Below, piece after piece: positions 35,859-43,680 of a stretch of DNA of 64,000 bases (within the stretch, counting starts at the first letter, position 1; every line of letters starts with the position of its first letter). Under the pieces are notes generated by a model, which was given only the letters and a program-made list of their open reading frames with translations, made no database searches and had not been told where the DNA came from. A program made the translations under genes and the position numbers. Source of the stretch: Ferdinandcohnia salidurans (lineage in GTDB: Bacteria; Bacillota; Bacilli; Bacillales; Bacillaceae_L); contig NZ_JBHUEK010000018.1 in the NCBI RefSeq assembly GCF_042680725.1, positions 186,001 through 250,000 on the forward strand. Reading direction: 5' to 3'.

Positions 35859-36974
35859 TTATTCGTAATTATGAAATGTTTCGCTATAGAGCATGAAATC
35901 CTCTATTTTTTCCTTGTTAGGTTCAAAGCCAATTCCGGGACCAGTAGGAACCTCAATATATCCATCTTTCATCGTAACTTCAGGAGAAATAATATCCTCT
36001 TTCCAGTAGTGGGAAGAAGGGGCTGTATCACCTGGTAAAGTAAAGTTTGCTAGACTTGTAATTGCGATATTATGTGCCCGACCAATTCCGGCTTCTAGCA
36101 TTCCGCCACACCACATCGGAATGTTTTTATCCTCACAAAGCTTATGTATCTTTAAAGATTCTGTGATTCCGCCTACACGTCCGATTTTAAGATTGATGAT
36201 TTTTCCACTTCCAATCTCAATTGCTTTTCGAACATCTTCGGCTGTGTGAATGCACTCATCCAGACAGATTGGGGTATTCAACTCTTGTTGCAGTCTAGCA
36301 TGATCGATGAGATCGTCATAGCTTAAGGGCTGCTCGACCATCATTAAATTGAACTCGTCCAATTGTTTGAGGTAAGGAATATCATTTATGGTATATGCAC
36401 AGTTCGCATCCGCCATAAGCGGAATCTCCGGAAACTCCTTGCGAATCGCTTTTAAAATATTCATATCCCAACCTGGCTTAATTTTTACCTTAATACGCTT
36501 GTAGCCATCTGTAACAAAGCCTTCGATTTTTTGGAGAAGCTCCTTTTCAGTCTTTTGTATTCCGACACTTACTCCAACTTCAATTTTATCCTTAACGCCG
36601 CCAATGGCTTTGGCTAATGAAATACCATTTTCCTTCGCATATAAATCCCAGATAGCACCATCAAGGGCCGCCTTCGCATTGTAGTTTCCACGTAAGTCTT
36701 TGAAAGCTTCTGACACATCATCCGGGTGTTTAAGCTCCGTTTTCATGAGCGTTGGAATTAAAATATCCTTAAGCATATGCCAATTCGTTTTAACTGTTTC
36801 TTCGTGGTAAATGGGGATTGCATCAGAGACCGTTTCCGCCCAACCAGACAAGCCACTTTTTGACTTCACTTCAACTAAAATAAAGTCTTTATCTGTAATA
36901 GTTCCAACACTCGTTTTAAAAGGGTGGAGCAATCGCATTCTCATATATCGTAAAATAATACTCTTAATTTCCAA
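35859..36974 (-). CDS. N-acylamino acid racemase / o-succinylbenzoate synthase family enzyme
   Basis: A 371-residue enolase-superfamily enzyme of the MLE subgroup. The catalytic lysine pair is KVKIK near residue 160. Metal ligands are in ADANCAY, EQPL and LDEC, and the second catalytic Lys is in NLKIGRVGG. Such enzymes either make o-succinylbenzoate for menaquinone or racemise N-succinyl amino acids. The adjacent GNAT gene and absence of men genes favour N-succinylamino acid racemase. TTG at 36974 has GAGGAG seven bases upstream; the in-frame ATG at 36989 overlaps that site. It is transcribed after the GNAT gene. Confidence 0.85.
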   Translation of the reverse strand: MEIKSIILRYMRMRLLHPFKTSVGTITDKDFILVEVKSKSGLSGWAETVSDAIPIYHEETVKTNWHMLKDILIPTLMKTELKHPDDVSEAFKDLRGNYNAKAALDGAIWDLYAKENGISLAKAIGGVKDKIEVGVSVGIQKTEKELLQKIEGFVTDGYKRIKVKIKPGWDMNILKAIRKEFPEIPLMADANCAYTINDIPYLKQLDEFNLMMVEQPLSYDDLIDHARLQQELNTPICLDECIHTAEDVRKAIEIGSGKIINLKIGRVGGITESLKIHKLCEDKNIPMWCGGMLEAGIGRAHNIAITSLANFTLPGDTAPSSHYWKEDIISPEVTMKDGYIEVPTGPGIGFEPNKEKIEDFMLYSETFHNYE

Positions 36975-36995
36975 GCCAATTCTCCTCATAAAATA

Positions 36996-37802
36996 TTATT
37001 TTTCCAAAAGGTACATATACTGATTTCTCTTCTCGGGATCCTTTACTAAATCTGTTACAACCCATCCGTGTTTTAAATAATGTGTAAACACCTGTTTTGT
37101 TTTTTCTCTCCACAATAGGGCGGCATTGAAGTTCTTACTTTTAATTTCTTGAAAATTGCCGGGTACTGGTACTAACAAAGTATCGCTGTTTTCTTCTAAA
37201 TTAATATCCCCGGGAACTAGTGAGCCATCTTCAAATTCCACATTAATTAAGAGCGGTAACTTGCTTATTTCATAGTTTACACTTTCACGTTCTATCTTTT
37301 TTACAGCCCATTCAACAACGAAACGATCTGTGGAAAGACCGTCATTCATGCCATCCGTCATTTCTCCATATGCATTTTCAATATAGGCAGTACACGTGGC
37401 GCCTAATTTATGTAGGTTCAAATTACCATTCACTGTTTCAAGAGGATCATAGGTCCACGAAATTAAATCATACCCCATCTTCTCGGCCAACTCCCGTTGT
37501 TCATACTTTAGTTTTTCACCGATACCTAACTTGCGATAATCAGGGTGAATCCCTAAACTATGAGAAACGAGGTAGGGCTTTATCCCATCAAAACCTGGGA
37601 AACTATATTGAAAACCAATCAGTTGCTCCTCGTAGAAAGCACCTAAAATAAACCCACCATTCTTAATCGTTGCTGCAGTATGACTAATAGGAACCGTATC
37701 CTCCGGACTCCAAACGCTCGATTCTAATTTATGAACTTGATGTAATTCTTCAATTGATTTTATGTTTTTAATTATTATGGAAGATAAAATATCTTGTTGC
37801 AT
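36996..37802 (-). CDS. GNAT acyltransferase (predicted N-succinyltransferase of D-amino acids)
   Basis: A 268-residue protein of the COG3375 type. The N-terminal GNAT domain has an acyl-CoA loop, YRKLGIGEKLKYEQRELA, near residue 95, and a C-terminal extension carries VVEWAV and LLVPVPGNF. Relatives encoded beside N-succinylamino acid racemases succinylate D-amino acids, so that racemase and an M20 hydrolase can yield the L-form. The stop is 21 bases ahead of the racemase TTG. ATG at 37802 is preferred over 37805 because of its spacing from AGGAGG. The substrate is inferred from context. Confidence 0.78.
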   Translation of the reverse strand: MQQDILSSIIIKNIKSIEELHQVHKLESSVWSPEDTVPISHTAATIKNGGFILGAFYEEQLIGFQYSFPGFDGIKPYLVSHSLGIHPDYRKLGIGEKLKYEQRELAEKMGYDLISWTYDPLETVNGNLNLHKLGATCTAYIENAYGEMTDGMNDGLSTDRFVVEWAVKKIERESVNYEISKLPLLINVEFEDGSLVPGDINLEENSDTLLVPVPGNFQEIKSKNFNAALLWREKTKQVFTHYLKHGWVVTDLVKDPEKRNQYMYLLEK

Positions 37803-37953
37803 CATTTGCCTCCTGTTTCGACTCAGCTATTTAAACTCATGTATATCATTATAAAATGTTTAGAAAGAATTATCGAATTTTTTGGAAGAAGAGTGCCCTC
37901 TAATTTTCTCTATCCAATATCGCCTGTGACAAGTAAAAATATATGCTAATATT

Positions 37954-38847
37954 CTATACGCCGAATTTATTGAAATTTTTCTTAACGAGTGAGATAAACG
38001 TATTCGCAATTGGTGGTAAGTATCGATTGTTATCAATTGCAAGATAAACGGTTCTTGAGGTAAGTCCATCGTGAATTCTTTTGAAATGGAAATTTGGATT
38101 GTTAATGTATTTAATATAGTTTTCAGGTGCTACGGTAACTCCAAGTCCTTCCTCTACTAAATTACAAGCTGTTTCAAACCTTTCAATCTCAAATTGTATT
38201 TTGGGTTTTATGCCTGCTTTTTGAAAGGCATTTAAAATATCGGTCCGTGTTTGAAAGCCCTCCTTAGCTATAATAAAATCTTCATCTTTTAAGTCGTTTA
38301 TAGTGATAAAGTTTTTATATCCTAATGGATGTTGAAGTGGAAGAAGTGCAACTAATCGTTCGTCATATAAAGGAATTGACTGGATGTATTGTTTGTGAAT
38401 GAATTGATTTGTAATGGCAAGGTGTATTTCAAAGGAGTCTAATGCTTTTTCTACATCCTCTAAACTGGGTGCTTCCAAAAGTCTTATAAAAACATCAGGA
38501 AAATGTTTTTTAAATTCAGCTAAAACCTTTGAAACCCAAAATTTAGAAGACTCTATGATTCCGATTGATAGTTCCAAAGGTCCATTATTTTTTAATCGCT
38601 CCATCTCATCAGAAACACGTTCATAATGGATTAATAATCTTTTGGCTTCTTGGTAAAGAATTTTACCTTCCTTAGTTAATTTTATTTCCCCTTTGCCACG
38701 ATCTAATAAATTGAACCCTAACTCCTGTTCTAATAATTTAATAGAAGTACTTAAAGATGGTTGTGAAATATGTAATTTTTGTGCTGCAGCAGTAAAAGTA
38801 GAACAGTCAATAACTGTTGTGAAGTAGAGTAAACGCTGTAATTTCAT
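37954..38847 (-). CDS. LysR-family transcriptional regulator
   Basis: A 297-residue LTTR. The N-terminal winged helix-turn-helix is LQRLLYFTTVI through AAQKLHISQPSLSTSIKLLEQELGF; the remainder is a periplasmic-binding-type effector domain. ATG at 38847 follows GGAGG five bases upstream; the earlier ATG at 38859 overlaps it. It lies between the GNAT/racemase pair (same strand, downstream) and the divergent hut-like operon, and probably controls one or both. The effector is likely the hut-like substrate or an intermediate. Bacillus hut operons normally use HutP, which is absent here. Confidence 0.88.
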   Translation of the reverse strand: MKLQRLLYFTTVIDCSTFTAAAQKLHISQPSLSTSIKLLEQELGFNLLDRGKGEIKLTKEGKILYQEAKRLLIHYERVSDEMERLKNNGPLELSIGIIESSKFWVSKVLAEFKKHFPDVFIRLLEAPSLEDVEKALDSFEIHLAITNQFIHKQYIQSIPLYDERLVALLPLQHPLGYKNFITINDLKDEDFIIAKEGFQTRTDILNAFQKAGIKPKIQFEIERFETACNLVEEGLGVTVAPENYIKYINNPNFHFKRIHDGLTSRTVYLAIDNNRYLPPIANTFISLVKKNFNKFGV

Positions 38848-38862
38848 AGACTCCTCCATCGG

Positions 38863-38881
38863 CTATAGTTTAAAACTATAG
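38863..38881. promoter_or_regulatory. Candidate LysR operator
   Basis: CTATAGTTT-A-AAACTATAG is a perfect 9-bp palindrome of the T-N11-A kind, beginning 15 bases upstream of the lysR-type ATG and 208 bases ahead of hutU. The position suits autoregulation. Control of hutU from here would need DNA bending or a second site. Confidence 0.5.
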
Positions 38882-39019
38882 ACTTATTGTAATTATGTAT
38901 TAGAAATTATAGCACACGTTGGTTAGAATATTAATTAAAGTAATACAATTCAGAAAAAAGTAAATCTGAATGAATTCTTGAGGATGATGTGCTAGATGTG
39001 CAGTTTATCCACTAAGAAT

Positions 39020-39033
39020 TGAAAACGGATACA
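39020..39033 (+). promoter_or_regulatory. Candidate cre site ahead of the hut-like operon
   Basis: TGAAAACGGATACA matches 12 of 14 positions of the cre consensus, 57 bases ahead of hutU. CcpA repression of hut operons is known in B. subtilis. Confidence 0.5.
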
Positions 39034-39089
39034 CTGTAAATTTTATATCATCTTAAAAAATACTAATTATAACAAAGGAGGATTTTACA

Positions 39090-40814
39090 ATGATCCAGCA
39101 AAACATTAAAGAAAAACCAGAAATTCTTTATTCTGTAAAGGCGCAAAGAGGAGATACTCTACGGTGTAAAGGATGGAGACAAGAAACAATTCTTAGAATG
39201 CTAGAAAATAACATGGAAAATGCTGAGAAGCCAGAAGAACTTGTTATTTATGGTGGGATTGGTAAGGCAGCGCGTAACTGGGAGTCCTATCATGCTATTG
39301 TTAAATCCTTAATGGAATTAGAAGACGATGAAACACTAGTTGTTCAGTCAGGTATGCCTGTAGCAGTATTTAAAACTCATAAATACGCACCGGTAGTAGT
39401 AATGGCAACAACAAACATTATGAAACCTTCTTGGGAAACATTCTATGATTTACAAGATAAGAACCTAACAATCTTTGCTCAATATACTGCAGCACCATGG
39501 GAATATATTGGTACACAAGGAGTTATCCAAGGTACATTTGAAACACTATCAGCTATTGCACGTAAGCATTACAATGATTCTCTAGTTGGTAAAATCATGC
39601 TTACAGCTGGAGCAGGTGGTATGGGTGGTAACCAAACAAGAGCAATGGCAATGCATGGCGGTGTTGCAATTTTATGTGATTCCAATATTGAAATTATAAA
39701 ACGCCGTATGGAAGTTGGTTACATTGATGTGTTAGCTGATAGTCTTGATGAGGCAATTGCTTTGGCAGAAAAGCATGCAACTGAAGGTACATCCATTGGA
39801 ATTGCAGTTGTAGGAAACTCTGCAGATATTTTTGAGGAAGCATATGAAAAAGGATTCAGACCTGATATTCTTACTTCCATGACTCCAGCACATGATCCTA
39901 TTTCATACTTGCCATCTGGATATACAGTTGACGAGGCTGAAGAGTTACGAAAGAATGACCGTCAGCTTTATTTGAAAAAGGCACAAGAAACAATGATTCG
40001 TGAATTACGTGTAACAAATAAATTCTTTGATGATGGAGTTCATGCTTTTGAATATGGAACTAGCTTACGTAAGGAGTGTCGTGATGCTGGGATGCCAGAA
40101 GAAGAAGCAATGAGAATTCCAGGTTTTGTTGCAGAGTATATTCGACCTCTATTCTGTGAAGGCCGTGGACCATTCCGTTGGATTTGTATGTCAGGTGATC
40201 CAACTGACTTAGAGAAGATTGACAACATGGTACTGGAAAAGTTCAAAGATGACCTACTAGTAACAAGATGGATTAACCTAGCAAAGAAGCATATTCCAAT
40301 TGAAGGTTTACCAGCTCGTATTTGTTACTTAGGTTTCGGACAACGTAAAGAGTTCGCGCTTGAAGTTAATAGAATGGTTAAGAGTGGCGAGTTGAAAGGT
40401 CCTGTTGCGTTCTCTCGTGACAACCTTGACTCAGGTTCAATCGTTAACCCGACATTTGAATCTGAAAACATGCCTGATGGCGGAGATTTAATCTCTGATT
40501 GGCCTGTACTAAATGGACTACTTAATGCTGTAGGGATGTGTGATCTAATCGCATTACAAGCAAACTACTCTATGGGAGAAGCTGTTCATACAGGGGTTAC
40601 AATGATTGCTGATGGTACTGATGAAGCAGATATGCGACTAGAAGTTTGTATGACAGTAGACTCCGGTATTGGTGTCATTCGTCATGCACAGGCTGGTTAT
40701 CAGAGTGCGAAAGATGTTGCTAATGGTAAAGGTAAGCTTACTAATGAGAGTATCAAAGTCCCACTTTGGTGGACACCAACAGCAACATTTGGTCCAGATG
40801 ATTTAAATAAATAA
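39090..40814 (+). CDS. hutU: Urocanate hydratase family protein, divergent
   Basis: A 574-residue urocanase-fold enzyme, slightly longer than the usual 550-560. It keeps YGGIGKAAR near residue 54, the NAD+ loop GAGGMGG at 174-180 and the PROSITE-type GLPARICYLG with the conserved Cys at 412. The usual HHGGGVG-x-G-Y-S-x-H segment near residue 490 is replaced by ALQANYSMGEAVHTG. The usual GGMGGAQP is GGMGGNQT, and DQTSAHDP is SMTPAHDP. It would hydrate urocanate or an analogue. AAAGGAGG precedes the ATG. It is the first gene of the operon. Confidence 0.85.
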   Translation: MIQQNIKEKPEILYSVKAQRGDTLRCKGWRQETILRMLENNMENAEKPEELVIYGGIGKAARNWESYHAIVKSLMELEDDETLVVQSGMPVAVFKTHKYAPVVVMATTNIMKPSWETFYDLQDKNLTIFAQYTAAPWEYIGTQGVIQGTFETLSAIARKHYNDSLVGKIMLTAGAGGMGGNQTRAMAMHGGVAILCDSNIEIIKRRMEVGYIDVLADSLDEAIALAEKHATEGTSIGIAVVGNSADIFEEAYEKGFRPDILTSMTPAHDPISYLPSGYTVDEAEELRKNDRQLYLKKAQETMIRELRVTNKFFDDGVHAFEYGTSLRKECRDAGMPEEEAMRIPGFVAEYIRPLFCEGRGPFRWICMSGDPTDLEKIDNMVLEKFKDDLLVTRWINLAKKHIPIEGLPARICYLGFGQRKEFALEVNRMVKSGELKGPVAFSRDNLDSGSIVNPTFESENMPDGGDLISDWPVLNGLLNAVGMCDLIALQANYSMGEAVHTGVTMIADGTDEADMRLEVCMTVDSGIGVIRHAQAGYQSAKDVANGKGKLTNESIKVPLWWTPTATFGPDDLNK

Positions 40815-40904
40815 AATATTACAAAAAGAAGGGGGTTAGCAATGAATGCATATCCCCTTTCCTTTTAAAAGATTATTGTATTTTTCGTACAGGAGGTAAA
40901 ACGA

Positions 40905-42158
40905 TTGGTAAAACATAAAGAAAAAGCAGATTTAGTGATTATTAACGCAAATGAAGTTTTAACCTGTACAGGTGATCAAGCAGATTCAATTGGAATAATA
41001 ACAAATGGTTGGGTCGCAATCCGTGGAGAAAAAATTATTGCTGTAGGTTCAAAAGAAGAAGTGAATCAACATATTGATTTCGAGCAAGCAGAGATAATTG
41101 ATGCGACTGGTAAAGTGGTCGCACCTGGATTCGTTGATAGTCATACTCATACTGTATTTGGTGGTTCACGTGTGAAAGAATATGCAGCAAAAATGACCAC
41201 TTCAGATCCAGCAGAGTTGAAGCGAAGAGGAATAGAAACTGGGGTTATGGTTTCTGTCAATAAAACGAGGAATGCAACTAGAGAAGAACTCTATGAAACT
41301 ACCCAACAAAAAGTTAGACGCATGCTTGAAGCAGGGACTACTACAGTTGAGGTGAAAAGTGGATACGGTTTAAGTACAAAAGATGAATTAAGAATCTTAG
41401 AAGTCGCTGCAGAAGTGAATGCAAACTCAGATATTGATATTGTAAATACGTTTTTGGGCGCTCATGGATGGCCGACGGATATGACAAAAGAGCAGTATAT
41501 TGACTTGATAATAGAAGAAATGATTCCTGAAGTACAAAGGCGTAATCTTGCAACTTTTCATGATGTTTGGATTGAAGATTCTCATTTTGATGTGGAAGAT
41601 ACGATCCGTTTACTTGAAGCTGGGGAAAAAGCTGGGCTCAAATCAAAAGTTCATACAGATGCCTACTCTTATATTGGTGGTTCAGATCTTGCAGCAGAAA
41701 TGAAAGTTGTCTCAGCAGATCACCTTAATTACACGCCACCCCATGTAATGAAAAAAATGGCCGAAGCCGGCGTAATTGGTGTTCTAATGCCTACATTGGA
41801 TTTTGCAGTTGCTCACAAACGCCCTTTTGATGCAAGAACAATGATAGATTCTGGTTTAACAGTGGCATTAGCTACGAACCTAAATCCGGGTAACTGGACT
41901 GATTCCATGCAATTTGTAATGGTCCTCGCATGTAGATTATATGGTATGTCTCCAGAGGAAGCTATTCGCGCGGCTACTATTAATGGTGCAAAATCATTAT
42001 TACTTGATAATGATCGTGGATCCATCGAAAAAGGAAAACTAGCAGATATTCAAATATGGGATATTCCAACATATGAGCATGTAATTTATCGTCTTGGAAG
42101 TAATGTAGTAGAACGAGTTATAAAAAAAGGAAAGACTGTCGTAAGTCGAAATTATTGA
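40905..42158 (+). CDS. hutI: Imidazolonepropionase-like amidohydrolase, active site altered
   Basis: A 417-residue amidohydrolase-superfamily protein clearly related to HutI: HTHTVFGGSRVKE with metal ligands H80 and H82, VEVKSGYGL, GAHGWP and SADHL. Two key residues differ. The metal-site Asp of ATDFNPG is Asn in ATNLNPG (residue 325), and the substrate Glu of KIHADE is Ala in KVHTDA (residue 253). The metal-ligand His 250 is kept. Reaction or substrate may therefore differ from ring opening of imidazolone propionate. TTG at 40905 follows AGGAGG with good spacing. Confidence 0.85.
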   Translation: MVKHKEKADLVIINANEVLTCTGDQADSIGIITNGWVAIRGEKIIAVGSKEEVNQHIDFEQAEIIDATGKVVAPGFVDSHTHTVFGGSRVKEYAAKMTTSDPAELKRRGIETGVMVSVNKTRNATREELYETTQQKVRRMLEAGTTTVEVKSGYGLSTKDELRILEVAAEVNANSDIDIVNTFLGAHGWPTDMTKEQYIDLIIEEMIPEVQRRNLATFHDVWIEDSHFDVEDTIRLLEAGEKAGLKSKVHTDAYSYIGGSDLAAEMKVVSADHLNYTPPHVMKKMAEAGVIGVLMPTLDFAVAHKRPFDARTMIDSGLTVALATNLNPGNWTDSMQFVMVLACRLYGMSPEEAIRAATINGAKSLLLDNDRGSIEKGKLADIQIWDIPTYEHVIYRLGSNVVERVIKKGKTVVSRNY

Positions 42159-42174
42159 GGGAAGGGTGAAGACA

Positions 42175-43329
42175 TTGGCAAGCGGAAATAAAACGGCCAT
42201 CATGATAAATGAAAAACGTCTATTAGATAGTTTCCTAGAATTAGCAAAAATCAATGCTCCTAGTGGAAATGAAGAACCAATGGCTCAATACTTAGTTCCA
42301 TTACTAGAGGAATTGGGCTTTTCTATAAAATTCGATGAGGCACATAAGGAGTTTGGCGGAAACTGTGGAAACTTAATAGCTTGGTGGGAAGGTACAGATT
42401 CTAGTGTTGAGCCACTATTTTTATCGACACATATGGATACAGTGTTGCCGACAGAAGGGTTAAAACCAATCATAAAAGATGGGGTTATTTATTCAGATGG
42501 AACCACTATACTTGGAGCGGACGACCGTGCAGCACTAGCGGCTTACATTGAAGGTATAAGGGTTATTCAAGAGACTGGTACCCCATGCGGCCCAGTTGAG
42601 TTGATATTAACGGTAAATGAACAACCTGGTCTAGTCGGTGCAAAATATATGGATTATTCGTTGGTGAAAAGTAAGAAAGGCTTCATTTTTGATAGTACCG
42701 GTGATATTGGTCAGATTATTTTGCAAGGCCCATATAGCAGTAGAATTTACTGTGAAATTAAAGGAAGAGACTCTCATATCGGCTTAAATCCGGAAGATGG
42801 AATCAATGCCTTTCTTATTGCAGCAGATGCATTGAAAAATATGAAACTTGGCAAGGTTAATGATCAAGTTTTAGCGAACATTGGAGTTATTAAGGGCGGA
42901 ACGATGTCTTCTATCATTCCAGGTGAAGTAGAACTAATTGGAGAAGTTAGAAGTTTTGATAAAGAAGGACTAGAAAATCAGTTGGAGCACATGAAGGAAG
43001 CTGTTGAAATGGCAGCAGAACAATATAAGGGAAGTGCAACGGTTAGATTTGAAAAGAAGTATTTAGGTTTTAATATTCCACTAGAACATGAAATAGCAAA
43101 AACAGCTCTAGTTGCAGCAGATGAAATTGGGGTTAGTAAATATACCACTCAAACACTTGGCGGGGCAGATACAAATGTTCTAAACGAAAATGGATTGGAA
43201 TGTCTAACATTAGGTAACGGGTTTAAGAATCTTCATACTTTCCAAGAACATATTAGTGTGGAAAACCTAATGAATGGTGGAAGATATGCTGCAGCTCTTA
43301 TAAAAGAATGGTATGAATCACACAAATAA
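42175..43329 (+). CDS. M20-family metallohydrolase (PepT-like) in the hut-like operon
   Basis: A 384-residue PepT-type M20 protein. STHMDTV gives the first metal His and the active-site Asp, GADDRAAL the bridging Asp, and HTFQEHIS the last His. Where most relatives have the Glu-Glu pair (EEIGLxGA) it has NEQPGLVGA, so the catalytic Glu is kept and the metal-ligand Glu is Gln. The operon lacks hutG, so this enzyme is a candidate for the last hydrolysis to glutamate. It could instead be the desuccinylase of the nearby racemase pair. TTG at 42175 is chosen from GAGGGAAGG; GTG at 42166 is too close to that site. Confidence 0.75.
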   Translation: MASGNKTAIMINEKRLLDSFLELAKINAPSGNEEPMAQYLVPLLEELGFSIKFDEAHKEFGGNCGNLIAWWEGTDSSVEPLFLSTHMDTVLPTEGLKPIIKDGVIYSDGTTILGADDRAALAAYIEGIRVIQETGTPCGPVELILTVNEQPGLVGAKYMDYSLVKSKKGFIFDSTGDIGQIILQGPYSSRIYCEIKGRDSHIGLNPEDGINAFLIAADALKNMKLGKVNDQVLANIGVIKGGTMSSIIPGEVELIGEVRSFDKEGLENQLEHMKEAVEMAAEQYKGSATVRFEKKYLGFNIPLEHEIAKTALVAADEIGVSKYTTQTLGGADTNVLNENGLECLTLGNGFKNLHTFQEHISVENLMNGGRYAAALIKEWYESHK

Positions 43330-43680
43330 AACATTGGTGTGTGTTCAAAACGTTAATTATAAATTTCCGCAAGTCAACATTTTTCTGATAACAGTTTATG
43401 TTAATAGAATTAATTAGGGACTTGGTCTTTTCACAAACTTCCAAACCCCTTGAACAAACTACTACCAGCATAAACTAGGATTTTGGTTTGTTTTAAAGTT
43501 AGCCAAAATCCTAGGCCTCTATCCAGAGTTATCTGTTATGATTGAAAAGTATGAAAAATTAGATATATCTATCGGATAGTTAATGGTAGAGTCTATTTAA
43601 CTCAAAGGATATGATATCTCTAAAATTCGCATTCGTACTTATATTTGTAAGTCTATTACTAGCTTGAGGGAGGAGACATA
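43330..43680. other. 350-bp gap inside the hut-like operon with a 12-bp inverted repeat
   Basis: CTAGGATTTTGG (43475-43486) and CCAAAATCCTAG (43503-43514) form a perfect inverted repeat with a 16-base spacer and no T-run. No open frame fits in the gap. The repeat may be an internal regulatory hairpin or a remnant of an inserted element. A promoter for hutH within the gap is possible but none is clear. Confidence 0.55.
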
